Below, in pieces: positions 8,703-16,582 of a DNA stretch of 64,000 bases. Both the position numbers and the translations under genes were made by a program. Within the stretch, counting starts at the first letter, position 1; every line of letters starts with the position of its first letter. The notes under the pieces are model-generated. The model was given only the letters and a program-made list of their open reading frames with translations. It did not search any database and was not told where the DNA came from. This DNA comes from Lentisphaeria bacterium (GTDB lineage Bacteria > Verrucomicrobiota > Lentisphaeria > Victivallales > Victivallaceae): contig CAAGED010000047.1 of assembly GCA_900768505.1 (NCBI GenBank), positions 7,096-71,095 on the forward strand, in the 5' to 3' direction.

Positions 8703-9590
8703 ATGTCCACCCATAAATTGATTCTACTTGGCTCCGCCTTATTATCCACCGTATTATTAGGCGGTTGCTGCGGCAAATGTGTTGCTGACGAGGATAAGAA
8801 GCCGGAGACACCGGGGAATGCCGTCATGCCCGACACCATTGAAAAAACAAAGGCAGTTGTGGAAGTGAAAAATCCGTTACTCGACAATGAGTGGATTTTG
8901 ATTAGTGAGTCCCTGCCCGGATTTAATAAAACTTGGACCAAGCCGGAGAATCCGATTTCAATAAAATTCAATGCGGACGGCAGTGCCGCCGGCAACGGCA
9001 GTGTAAACCGCTACAATACAAAATTTACTGCAAATGCTGATAATACCGTGCTGAAATTTTCGCCGATCGCCTCCACCCGGATGATGGGGCCAACCTTAAA
9101 ATTGGAGATGCTCTACTTTGACACCTTGGGGAAAGTTACCGCATATAAAATTCAGGACGAGAAATTGATATTTCTTAACGGAGAAACAATTGTGGCTGAA
9201 TTTACTCAGGCTAAGGCAGTTCACACTGCGCCGGACACTGCCGGAATCAAAAATGTGGTTTGGGTACTGGATTTGAATTCGTTAACCGGCACGGATAAGA
9301 ATTGGACTAAACCGGCAGAGCCAATTACTCTGACCATTGGTTCTGACGGCAAGGTTGCCGGATGCGCCGGGGTCAACCGCTACTTTGGCAACCCGCAGCT
9401 GAACGAAAAGAAACAGAGCTTGAAATTGGATAATTTGGGTTGCACCATGATGATGGGGCCGGGAGCGGAATATGAAACTAAATATCTTCAGACCATCGCC
9501 AAGGCCGATAAATATCTCGTTTCACCGGACGGCAAGAGTATGAACTTGCTTAACGGCGACCAGGTATTGGCCAAGTTCAATAAACAATAA
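8703..9590 (+). CDS. Lipoprotein with two META (HslJ-like) domains
   Basis: 295 residues. Signal peptide with lipobox LLGGC puts the lipid anchor at C22. Two homologous units (about 56-165 and 178-293) each carry W[I/V]L, a KTWTKPENPI- or KNWTKPAEPI-type stretch, VNRY, and TRMMGP or CTMMMGP, matching the META domain of HslJ-type proteins. Likely outer-membrane or periplasmic; the molecular role of META domains is poorly known, though HslJ is linked to novobiocin resistance in E. coli. Its stop codon lies a few bases from the start of foreign DNA, so its original 3' region may be lost. Confidence 0.8.
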   Translation: MSTHKLILLGSALLSTVLLGGCCGKCVADEDKKPETPGNAVMPDTIEKTKAVVEVKNPLLDNEWILISESLPGFNKTWTKPENPISIKFNADGSAAGNGSVNRYNTKFTANADNTVLKFSPIASTRMMGPTLKLEMLYFDTLGKVTAYKIQDEKLIFLNGETIVAEFTQAKAVHTAPDTAGIKNVVWVLDLNSLTGTDKNWTKPAEPITLTIGSDGKVAGCAGVNRYFGNPQLNEKKQSLKLDNLGCTMMMGPGAEYETKYLQTIAKADKYLVSPDGKSMNLLNGDQVLAKFNKQ

Positions 9591-9596
9591 ACAACT

Positions 9597-9685
9597 AATG
9601 TAAAGCCTGCTTGTTCTGTCAATTCAGCCGTTGCAATACCACGGTCGATTAACAGATAAAATAGTTTTTTATATGTAACAGCCAT
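9597..9685 (-). pseudogene. 5' fragment of an XRE-type HTH regulator gene
   Basis: From the ATG at 9685 about 29 codons read MAVTYKKLFYLL, then IDRGIATAEL and TEQAGFT, the typical start of the small Cro/CI-like regulators found in Firmicutes mobile elements. The frame then runs into antisense sequence of the META lipoprotein, so the rest is missing. The ribosome site GGGAGG lies 5 bases before the ATG. Recognition rests on memory of the family. Confidence 0.5.
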
Positions 9686-9717
9686 AGTACCCTCCCGATT
9701 TAAGAATATACTTGTCT

Positions 9718-9746
9718 ATTGTATCACGATAATGTGAATTTTTCAA
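9718..9746 (-). promoter_or_regulatory. Sigma70-type promoter of the truncated HTH gene
   Basis: On the minus strand TTGAAA (9746-9741) and TACAAT (9723-9718) are separated by exactly 17 bases. Transcription would start about 25 bases before the ATG at 9685. This is among the best consensus promoters in the window, in keeping with foreign Firmicutes origin. Confidence 0.6.
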
Positions 9747-9921
9747 GCAGTCGGGATGAAATGTCTTGATTCAATCGTTTTGAATCTGTATAGCCTTAAA
9801 AAAGAGAAAAACGATAGAACTATACCTTGCTATGTAATAGCGGTCAAAACATCGAGTACAGACCCGACATTTTGACCGCATATCGCCCCCTAACTGTTAC
9901 ATTATTCCGTCCTGCTACTGA

Positions 9922-10127
9922 ACCCGGTTTGCTTGGCGTTCTCGCTTGCTTTCTGTCTGCGTTCCTCGCTCATGGGCGGTTGCAGACGGATGGACAGCCG
10001 GGATTTATCCAGTACATAGGAAACGCCGCCCTGGGCGAAGGATTTTTCCAAGCGGCAAAGGTCGGGGTGTTTCTTGCTGAATGCTGCCAGCCGCTTCCGC
10101 AGTCCGGCATTGTGATATGCAATAATT
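9922..10127 (-). pseudogene. 3' fragment of a small accessory gene of clostridial mobile elements
   Basis: On the minus strand a frame beginning after an upstream TAA near 10130 reads YHNAGLRKRLAAFSKKHPDL and later DKSRLSIRLQPPMSEERR before a TAG. The stretch NAGLRKRL...DKSR.SIRL...PxSEERR is one I associate with small proteins of unknown function in clostridial integrative elements. The N-terminus is absent. Exact ends are approximate. Confidence 0.45.
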
Positions 10128-10143
10128 TAACAAAATCGATCAA

Positions 10144-10227
10144 TTAACGGATAAAACACCCCTTAATTATCACCAAGATTAAAATTACAATTAATGCCAG
10201 CGAGAGCAGCGATAATAATTTACGCAT
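10144..10227 (-). CDS. Putative 27-residue single-span membrane microprotein
   Basis: ATG at 10227, TAA at 10144. The product has a short basic start (MRKLL), one hydrophobic segment of about 17 residues and a short C-terminal tail KGCFIR. A GAGGTGG ribosome site is 5 bases upstream, and a promoter-like pair TTGCAT-16 bp-TATATT lies at 10310-10283 on the same strand. No family is recognised. Short length makes coding status uncertain, but signal, promoter and ribosome site agree. Confidence 0.4.
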   Translation of the reverse strand: MRKLLSLLSLALIVILILVIIKGCFIR

Positions 10228-10282
10228 ATTCCACCTCAAAATTTTTTACCCAAAATCAATATAAAAACTTCTCTGAGTTAAG

Positions 10283-10310
10283 AATATACATTTCACAAGA
10301 TTAAATGCAA
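10283..10310 (-). promoter_or_regulatory. Candidate promoter for the 27-residue ORF
   Basis: Minus-strand TTGCAT (10310-10305), 16-base spacer, TATATT (10288-10283). It lies about 55 bases upstream of the ATG at 10227 and immediately downstream of the capA stop codon. Confidence 0.35.
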
Positions 10311-10318
10311 ATCTTTTT

Positions 10319-11491
10319 TTACAGCCAGTCGTAAATTGCCGTCAATTCAATCTCATCCGATGCAACCCCCTTGGCTCGAGTAGCCACCTGCCGTAAATCG
10401 TTCTGCAATTTGGTTAACTCGCGGCCGCTTAATTGTTCTGAAAGCATGGAGGAATCCATAACCCTTGTGAACTTGTCAGAACAATTTACCGATTTGGTAA
10501 TGCGAAATTTCATATTTTTAAAACGAGCCTTGCCTGTCTGATCGCGGGTAAATTCCGCGGTCGGCAACAATGAATATTCCGCTAAGTTTCGCCGGTTGTC
10601 CGGCTCAATCCGGGGATGGTAGGCAAAATTGCCCAGCGAAAATGCCACCGGGACATTATTGACCAGTTTGCCGATTTGCGGCACATGGGGGTGGTTGCCG
10701 ATTACCAAATCCACCAGCCCGCTGCCAGTGATAAACTCCACAACCCGTTCCGTAAACGGATCAAGGTCAATATTATATTGCCCGCCGCTGTGCAAAAGCA
10801 TAATAATTATCTCCGCACCACGATGCCGTAATTGGAGCCACTCCTTGACCATCTGACGCTGTAATGGCGCGATATGTTGCTGAAAAAGCGCATTGTCAGG
10901 TCGATAAATCCGGCTAACCGCGCGGCCGATTTCCAAATTGGAATTTAATAAGTGGATGGCCCCGGGCAGTTCTTCTTCCGGTTGAAGCAAATTTACCGCA
11001 AATTTAGCCTCTTCCGGCAAATAAAGGTGATGAGCAAATGCATTGGTACCGTATGTGTAAGCAGAAAAACCAAATTTTATCCCATTAATATTAACGATAA
11101 CGCCATTTTCACGTTCCGCCATACTACAACTGGTTCCGACATGGGGTAAATCCAGTTCGTCCAAGTTTTTCAATGTTGCCAGCAACCCGGAATAATCTCG
11201 ATCCATGCAGTGATTGTTGGCGGTATTAATCAACTTAATCCCGGCTTGCTTGATCGCCCGGGCAAATTCCAGCGGCGTGTTAAAGCAATAAGTCGCCGAT
11301 GAATACCCAACCGCCTCCCCGGCCAACGGCGTTTCAAGGTTGCCGATTACATAATCACTGCCGGCAAACAATTTAGAACAATTTTCAAAATAAGGCGAAT
11401 AATCAAAAGAGTTATCGTCCCGGTGAAATTTGCGATCAATCTCCGCTCCGGCCATAATGTCGCCGGTAAAAGTTAATTTTGCGCTTTCCAT
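10319..11491 (-). CDS. CapA-family metallophosphatase-like protein
   Basis: 390 residues. Family motifs are seen in order: TFTGDIMAG near the start, VIGNLETPLAG, NTANNHCMD and, towards the C-terminal part, VIGNHPHVPQ. This is the CapA/PgsA calcineurin-like fold associated with poly-gamma-glutamate capsule synthesis and with other cell-surface or cytoplasmic hydrolases. No signal peptide or membrane anchor is visible and no capB/capC partners are near, so a capsule role is not supported by context; a soluble phosphoesterase is as likely. Confidence 0.85.
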   Translation of the reverse strand: MESAKLTFTGDIMAGAEIDRKFHRDDNSFDYSPYFENCSKLFAGSDYVIGNLETPLAGEAVGYSSATYCFNTPLEFARAIKQAGIKLINTANNHCMDRDYSGLLATLKNLDELDLPHVGTSCSMAERENGVIVNINGIKFGFSAYTYGTNAFAHHLYLPEEAKFAVNLLQPEEELPGAIHLLNSNLEIGRAVSRIYRPDNALFQQHIAPLQRQMVKEWLQLRHRGAEIIIMLLHSGGQYNIDLDPFTERVVEFITGSGLVDLVIGNHPHVPQIGKLVNNVPVAFSLGNFAYHPRIEPDNRRNLAEYSLLPTAEFTRDQTGKARFKNMKFRITKSVNCSDKFTRVMDSSMLSEQLSGRELTKLQNDLRQVATRAKGVASDEIELTAIYDWL

Positions 11492-11866
11492 AATTCTTTT
11501 CTTCTTTCCGGAAATTCATATTGAATTGTTTCAATATAAAATAGCCTCCTCAAAACGCAATTTCAAACAAATAAAAAATATTATTTCATTTTTTACAACG
11601 AGGTATTTTTTTCCGACCGAAAGAACTGAGCCAGCGCCGGGCAATTTCCCGCTGTATAAAAAAAATCGTATCGCCCTTAAGTTGATTCCGCAATTAACCG
11701 GAATTATCGACATGTGTCATCAAATCATTACAGACTAACCTAGTGAATCGGAGCAGGAGGTATTATTAAACTGCTCAGAAAAGTTCGCAATAGAACTGAA
11801 TCTCTGTTAATAAACTGATTTTGTGACATGGATATTTTTATTTCCAAGCGACATTTTATGCAAAAA
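11492..11866. other. Intergenic region with a perfect inverted repeat upstream of the CapA gene
   Basis: 375 bases between the CapA gene and the CDF transporter gene. ATATTGAA (11518-11525) and TTCAATAT (11530-11537) form a perfect 8-bp inverted repeat with a 4-base spacer, 27 bases ahead of the CapA start; it could be an operator or small hairpin. The rest is AT-rich with no convincing gene or terminator. Confidence 0.35.
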
Positions 11867-13042
11867 TTATACAAATGCGTAATTAAAATCAATATGCAGA
11901 CTGATCTGCTTGTCGTATACCTGCATCGCTTCGGAAAGGCAGCGGCGAATCTCATCCTCGTCCAGCGCATAATTCCGTGGAATCAACAACTGAAAATGCA
12001 ACACTCCGCAGGGTGGAATTTTATCCAAATGAAAATCATAAAGTTTAAACTTGCAATCAAACTTCATGACCTCCTCTTCCATCCTGGAACGCCACCGAAT
12101 CACCACCGGATCATCCGTGTTATACGGGTCACAATGCAACAACAGCCTTATCGGCATAGTTTGGGCAATTTTAACCTCAGCCGCCTCCATAATATCATGA
12201 GCGGCAGTAAGCTGATTATTCCGGTTTACCTCGGCGTGGGCCGTGGCAAAATATTGATTGGGGCCGTAATTGTGAATAATTATATCGTGCACACCGCAAA
12301 TTCCGTCACACGCCAGAAGCCGCCGTTTCAACTCCTCAACCAGCGTTCGATCCGGCAATGCACCCAGCAAAGGATTAATGGTATCACGCATAATACCGAT
12401 TCCCCCCCAAATTACCAGCAGTGCCACCAGCACGCCGGCACAGCCATCAATTGGAAAATCAGTGAATTTGCCGCCGATTACCGCTCCTAATACCGCACTG
12501 GTAGACAGCAAATCGCTTAAGCTGTCAAAAGCCACGGCCCGAAGTATTTCCGATTTAACTTGCTTGCCCAAACCGCGATAGAAAAAAAACAACCACACCT
12601 TAAACAGCAAGGTTCCGCCAAAAATACACAATAATGTATTGTCAGCCTCCGGGCGCACCGGAGTAAAAATCCGTATAACGCCCTCCTTGAGGAAATCAAA
12701 TCCAACCGCCACGATAATAACCGCCACAATCAACCCGGCGACATATTCCAACCGGCCATGCCCGAAGGGGTGCTCATTGTCAGCCGGTTTGGCGGACAAT
12801 TTGAATCCCAGCACCATTATAATGGCGGAACCGGCATCCGATAAGTTGTTCACCGCATCGGCGGCCATCGCCACCGACCCGGCCAGCAAACCAATGAAAA
12901 ATTTTATTATGAAGAGCAGAATATTCACCGCAATACCGACAAATCCGGCCAGCAGACCATATTGCAGTCGAACCGATGCTTTTTCCGGATGTTTGTAATC
13001 CGGTACAAAAATACGCAGCAAAAGTGCAGTCAATGGAGTCAT
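11867..13042 (-). CDS. Cation diffusion facilitator (CDF) family transporter
   Basis: 391 residues. Six hydrophobic segments lie in about residues 28-230. Metal-site motifs are AADAVNNLSD in TM2 and the following HPFGHGRLEY loop. The C-terminal cytoplasmic part (about 240-391) is longer than the usual single domain and may hold a duplicated metal-sensing domain. CDF proteins export Zn2+, Fe2+ or Mn2+ against protons; the exact metal cannot be read from the sequence. Transcribed alone. Confidence 0.92.
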   Translation of the reverse strand: MTPLTALLLRIFVPDYKHPEKASVRLQYGLLAGFVGIAVNILLFIIKFFIGLLAGSVAMAADAVNNLSDAGSAIIMVLGFKLSAKPADNEHPFGHGRLEYVAGLIVAVIIVAVGFDFLKEGVIRIFTPVRPEADNTLLCIFGGTLLFKVWLFFFYRGLGKQVKSEILRAVAFDSLSDLLSTSAVLGAVIGGKFTDFPIDGCAGVLVALLVIWGGIGIMRDTINPLLGALPDRTLVEELKRRLLACDGICGVHDIIIHNYGPNQYFATAHAEVNRNNQLTAAHDIMEAAEVKIAQTMPIRLLLHCDPYNTDDPVVIRWRSRMEEEVMKFDCKFKLYDFHLDKIPPCGVLHFQLLIPRNYALDEDEIRRCLSEAMQVYDKQISLHIDFNYAFV

Positions 13043-13382
13043 GATTTCAAAAGAAATTTCTACTGATAAGATTAATTAATTGATATTTTCGTTACATTAG
13101 ACATTTATACTACTTAACGGGTAGTTAATTTAGCTTATTCTTTAAATAATGCAAGGGTTTCAATTTTCTTTATACGATATTTTTTATATATCAGACTTTA
13201 CGGCGATTGTGATAATGCACTCTTAGCGCACAACTATTTTTTCAGACGGCACAATTATAATTATTCGCGATTTACTTCAATAAAAAATTTTTGTACTTGT
13301 ATTATCATCGTTAATGGATTATATTCTGCTTGTTTTTCACCGATTGGGAATAATAATTAATAACTTGGATATTTGATAATTT
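13043..13382. other. Divergent intergenic region
   Basis: 340 AT-rich bases between the divergent CDF and Gdx genes. It contains the promoter-like element listed separately at 13297-13325. I looked for guanidine riboswitch features upstream of the exporter and saw none. Nothing else is supported. Confidence 0.4.
13297..13325 (+). promoter_or_regulatory. Candidate promoter of the Gdx-Nudix pair
   Basis: TTGTAT (13297-13302), 17-base spacer, TATATT (13320-13325), about 58 bases ahead of the Gdx start codon at 13383. Confidence 0.45.
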
Positions 13383-13703
13383 ATGAATTGGTTCCTTCTT
13401 ATAATCGCCGGCTTGCTGGAAGTTGTATGGGCTTTGAGCATGAAATATTCCCAATGTTTCACTAGATTATACCCGTCGATCATTACAATTGTCGCCATGG
13501 TGGTCAGCTTCGTTCTTCTGGCTCTGGCAATGCGCAGCCTGCCGCTGGGCACAAGTTATGTAGTTTGGACCGGTATCGGTGCCATCGGCAGTGTAGTGGT
13601 AGGCATTTTGTTTTTGGGGGAATCAGCAGCCATCCCGCGACTGATTTGTATTGGATTGATCATGGCTGGAATTATCGGCTTAAAAATTTTATCAGGCAAA
13701 TAA
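13383..13703 (+). CDS. sugE: SMR-family guanidinium exporter (Gdx/SugE type)
   Basis: 106 residues with four membrane segments, normal SMR length. The signature residues of the Gdx subtype are at canonical positions: G10, E13 and W16 in the first helix, S42, Y59 and W62. The family exports guanidinium in exchange for two protons as an antiparallel dimer in the inner membrane. A Nudix gene follows within 45 bases. Subtype assignment is by residue pattern. Confidence 0.92.
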   Translation: MNWFLLIIAGLLEVVWALSMKYSQCFTRLYPSIITIVAMVVSFVLLALAMRSLPLGTSYVVWTGIGAIGSVVVGILFLGESAAIPRLICIGLIMAGIIGLKILSGK

Positions 13704-13746
13704 TCAAAAAAATTTATGAACCATGGCAAGTTCACAAGGATTAAGT

Positions 13747-14301
13747 ATGGGAAAAAATTTTAACGAAACTCCGTGGCAAGTTGTCGGCAGCGAATATCTG
13801 GGGCGTCGCCCCTGGTTCACCGTTCGCAAAGAACAAGTAAAAATGCCCAACGGTAATATTATTCCGGAATATTATGTGCTGGAATATCCGGAATGGGTCA
13901 ACGTGCTGGCAATTACCGTCGATCAGAAAATTGTTATGATTCGTCAATATCGTCATGCCTTGGGACAATACAATTTTGAATTGCCGGCCGGCGTCTGCGA
14001 TCCAGGAGATTGCTCGTTTCTCGCCGCGGCACAGAGGGAATTATCCGAAGAGACCGGATTCGGCGGCGGAGAATGGGAGGAATACATGGTGCTTTCAGCC
14101 AATCCCAGCACGCATACAAATTTAACTCATACCTTTATCGCCCGGGGAGTAACTGAATTATCCACCCAACATTTGGAAAAAAGTGAAGATATTACCGTTT
14201 ATCTGCTCAGCCGGGAGGAGGTTTTCAACCTGCTACGCCGGGGAGAAATTGTCCAAGCCTTAATGGCTGCCCCGTTGTGGCGCTTCTTTTATGAGCAGTA
14301 A
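13747..14301 (+). CDS. Nudix hydrolase, ADP-ribose pyrophosphatase-like
   Basis: 184 residues from the ATG at 13747, preferred because AAGGA ends 6 bases upstream; an in-frame ATG at 13723 lacks such a site. The Nudix box is recognisable (G-CDPGD, then REL-EETGF) with one extra residue between its first two parts. It matches proteins that split ADP-ribose or similar nucleotide sugars to AMP plus sugar phosphate. Substrate not determinable. Confidence 0.85.
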   Translation: MGKNFNETPWQVVGSEYLGRRPWFTVRKEQVKMPNGNIIPEYYVLEYPEWVNVLAITVDQKIVMIRQYRHALGQYNFELPAGVCDPGDCSFLAAAQRELSEETGFGGGEWEEYMVLSANPSTHTNLTHTFIARGVTELSTQHLEKSEDITVYLLSREEVFNLLRRGEIVQALMAAPLWRFFYEQ

Positions 14302-14354
14302 ATTAATCGTTCATCGGTACAAATATAATATTAGTTAGTTGTTTTTTTTCCATA

Positions 14355-14972
14355 TTACTTCTGCGCCGCGGCTCGCGGCAACTCCACCTTGTAATGTACA
14401 GCCCAGAGCCGCAGTAGCGTTACAAAGAGCGAAACTACCACAAAATCCGTGAAATACGGCAACGGCCAGTAACGCAACGCAATAAAAAGTATTCCGCCCA
14501 ACAAGGAGGCGGTTGCATAAAAATCACTTTTCAAAACCGCCGGAATCTGCGCTACCATCATATCGCGAATCACCCCGCCGCCCACCGCGGTAATTACTCC
14601 GGCTAACACCACCCCCACGTTCGGCAGGTTGTAGGATAATGCCTTGGCCGCCCCCAAACTGGTGAACACGCCCAACCCGATCGCATCAAGAATAATAATC
14701 AACTCATTTGCCCGGCTGATCAGTCTGAAAGCAAAAAAAGTTACCGATCCGGTAATAATGCAGCAGACTAAATAACGGTCATTGGATAGTGCCGCAACCG
14801 GAGTGGCACCGATAATTACGTCCCGCATGATTCCACCGCCGACTCCAACAGTGCAGGCCAGCACCACAACTCCCAGAAAATCCAACTCTTTTTTTATCCC
14901 CCGCAGAGCGCCGGTGATGGCAAAAATAACCGTGCCAAACAAATCAAAATATGCAATTATCTGCTCTTCCAC
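14355..14972 (-). CDS. UPF0126/TRIC-like membrane protein (YadS family)
   Basis: 205 residues with about seven hydrophobic segments arranged as two repeats, each with a GGG[I/V][M/I]RD motif (GGGIMRD and GGGVIRDMM). This is the prokaryotic TRIC-related family, described as trimeric cation channels; some entries are called glycine transporters. Inner membrane. Its 3' end faces the Nudix gene convergently. Confidence 0.88.
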   Translation of the reverse strand: MEEQIIAYFDLFGTVIFAITGALRGIKKELDFLGVVVLACTVGVGGGIMRDVIIGATPVAALSNDRYLVCCIITGSVTFFAFRLISRANELIIILDAIGLGVFTSLGAAKALSYNLPNVGVVLAGVITAVGGGVIRDMMVAQIPAVLKSDFYATASLLGGILFIALRYWPLPYFTDFVVVSLFVTLLRLWAVHYKVELPRAAAQK

Positions 14973-15053
14973 GTTCAGTTACAACTCCAGAAAAAATTAT
15001 TCAATCAATCAGGTAATTTTTAAATATCCGCTTTAGAATATAATCCAAATTCC

Positions 15054-15572
15054 TCACTTTACAAACGACGGCAAATTAAGAGTATTTTTATTTTTCATTT
15101 GTCGCTCCTCCAGTTCCAATAACCACTTCTTGGCACGAATTCCGCCGCGGTATCCGGTTAATTTACCATTACTGCCGATCACCCGATGACAAGGTATTAT
15201 TATTGGCAGCGGGTTGCGATTGCATGCATTTCCAACCGCCCGGGCTCCGCCGGACTTACCCAGCATCAACGCAATTTTACCGTATGAAATTACTGCACCA
15301 TATGGAATTTCTGCAATTTTATTCCACACCAATTGCTGAAAATCACTTCCTGTTCCAAGCAGCGGCAAATCAAAATTCCGCAATCCGCCGACAAAATACG
15401 CCGTCATTTGCCGTTCAGCCTCATCCAACAAATCATCTGCCGCCTCCGGCTGCACAGCACAACGGCAACTTGCTAAATCATTTTCGGAAAAATGCACTGC
15501 CACTACCTGATGCAAATCACATTCGATATACAATTCGCCAATTGGCGTAACAATTTTACGGAAAAAATTCAT
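15054..15572 (-). CDS. ogt: Methylated-DNA--protein-cysteine methyltransferase
   Basis: 172 residues. Active-site motif IPCHRVIG with the acceptor C128; YGAVISYGKIA and ARAVGNA match the DNA-binding and asparagine-hinge regions of the family. It removes O6-methylguanine by suicidal transfer. Starts 14 bases after the stop of the SGNH-like gene and is likely in the same transcript as the MBOAT pair by chance of packing. Confidence 0.93.
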   Translation of the reverse strand: MNFFRKIVTPIGELYIECDLHQVVAVHFSENDLASCRCAVQPEAADDLLDEAERQMTAYFVGGLRNFDLPLLGTGSDFQQLVWNKIAEIPYGAVISYGKIALMLGKSGGARAVGNACNRNPLPIIIPCHRVIGSNGKLTGYRGGIRAKKWLLELEERQMKNKNTLNLPSFVK

Positions 15573-15586
15573 TTTCGTTAATTTCT

Positions 15587-16582
15587 TTAAGATTTGGGAT
15601 TCCGCTCAGAGAGTAAGCCGGCAATTATTTTTCCTAACTTCCCGGAAAAACGCCGCGCCGATTCCGCCTCCAGGTGACTGCCGTCAAAGAGCAGATACCC
15701 GTCCGGCGAAAAGGCAAAATATTTTCCCCCAGCCGCCTCAAAATTCTGCTTAAATGCCGCTTCGTCAAAGCCGCTTTTTTCGTTTTCAACCTTCAACAAC
15801 TCCGGCGTCAGCGGCATCCGTACTCCAACGACCAACACGCCGTCGTCACTCCAGCGCCGCGTCCAATCATAAACTTCCCGCAAAGATTGATTGTCCACCT
15901 GCGTTGCATTAAATATATATTCATATTCCAACGGCGCCTCTTTCACCCGTTCCGCTTTTAGTTCTGAACGCCACTCATTCCAGCCATTGTCGTAAAAAAT
16001 CCGCTCTTCTTTGCCGTTTGAATCGCTTTTTTTTCCACTCTGCATACCGACAGCGGATATTCCAAATAAATTTATCGGCATCAGCAGCTGGCGAAACACC
16101 TTGCCCAAACCATATTTATCGGTCATTTCCGGAGTATTGGCCACCATGCGGCGATATTTGTTGAAATTCAAATTCTGACGAGCTTCGGTAGTCAACGAGT
16201 AGGGTGATATGCCCATTATCACGACACGATGATCCCCGATTTGCCGCAACCGTTTATCATTAACCCAAGCAAACAACTCCTCAGTCAGTCCGCCGCTGTC
16301 ATAACCTAAATTAATAGCACTGCCGGGTACTTCCATGGTTATTTCAAATGGAGACAATCCAATATAAGTACGGGAATCACCCATTATCACCATATTGTAA
16401 CACTCAGTGCCGGAAACTTTGTTTTTTAGAAATTGCTCCATTTCCAATTCCTTCACCTCACCGGGCTTGCCAATAATGTAAAAACGGTAGATATTAAATT
16501 CAATCAGCAATAACACGACCAGAACAATTATAATCCAGAAAATCGCCTGACGGCTTTTAAAAATTGAAGTAAATGAAAACAT
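15587..16582 (-). CDS. SGNH/DltD-like protein partnered with the MBOAT acyltransferase
   Basis: 331 residues. One N-terminal membrane segment (about 12-33) followed by an extracytoplasmic domain. MGDSRTYIGLSP (about 67-78) supplies the catalytic-type GDSR serine block, and a late DGSHLE gives a D-x-x-H-like element. The start overlaps the last 26 bases of the MBOAT gene. In alginate, cellulose and teichoic-acid systems an MBOAT protein and an SGNH partner hand acyl groups to a polymer; the same division of labour is inferred. The polymer is unknown, as no polysaccharide synthase is nearby. Confidence 0.75.
   Translation of the reverse strand: MFSFTSIFKSRQAIFWIIIVLVVLLLIEFNIYRFYIIGKPGEVKELEMEQFLKNKVSGTECYNMVIMGDSRTYIGLSPFEITMEVPGSAINLGYDSGGLTEELFAWVNDKRLRQIGDHRVVIMGISPYSLTTEARQNLNFNKYRRMVANTPEMTDKYGLGKVFRQLLMPINLFGISAVGMQSGKKSDSNGKEERIFYDNGWNEWRSELKAERVKEAPLEYEYIFNATQVDNQSLREVYDWTRRWSDDGVLVVGVRMPLTPELLKVENEKSGFDEAAFKQNFEAAGGKYFAFSPDGYLLFDGSHLEAESARRFSGKLGKIIAGLLSERNPKS

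Larger units (their letters stand above)
9596..10140 (-). mobile_element. Truncated remnant of a Firmicutes-type conjugative/mobilizable element
   Basis: Read on the minus strand, this non-host-like stretch holds the 3' end of one gene, a spacer and the 5' end of another, with both genes cut off at the edges. The composition of 9890-10130 is visibly more GC-rich than the neighbourhood. The gene pieces resemble small accessory genes that I recall from clostridial integrative elements (not verified by search). It sits between the META lipoprotein stop and a small ORF. Either a decayed insertion or an assembly chimera would explain it. Confidence 0.55.

Noticed and set aside
9827..10147. Plus-strand 106-residue ORF in the foreign fragment
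   Set aside because: It is antisense to the truncated YHNAGL-type gene and lacks family features; the minus-strand reading explains the sequence.
13043..13382. Guanidine riboswitch before the Gdx gene
   Set aside because: No guanidine-I, -II or -III core motif could be found by eye.
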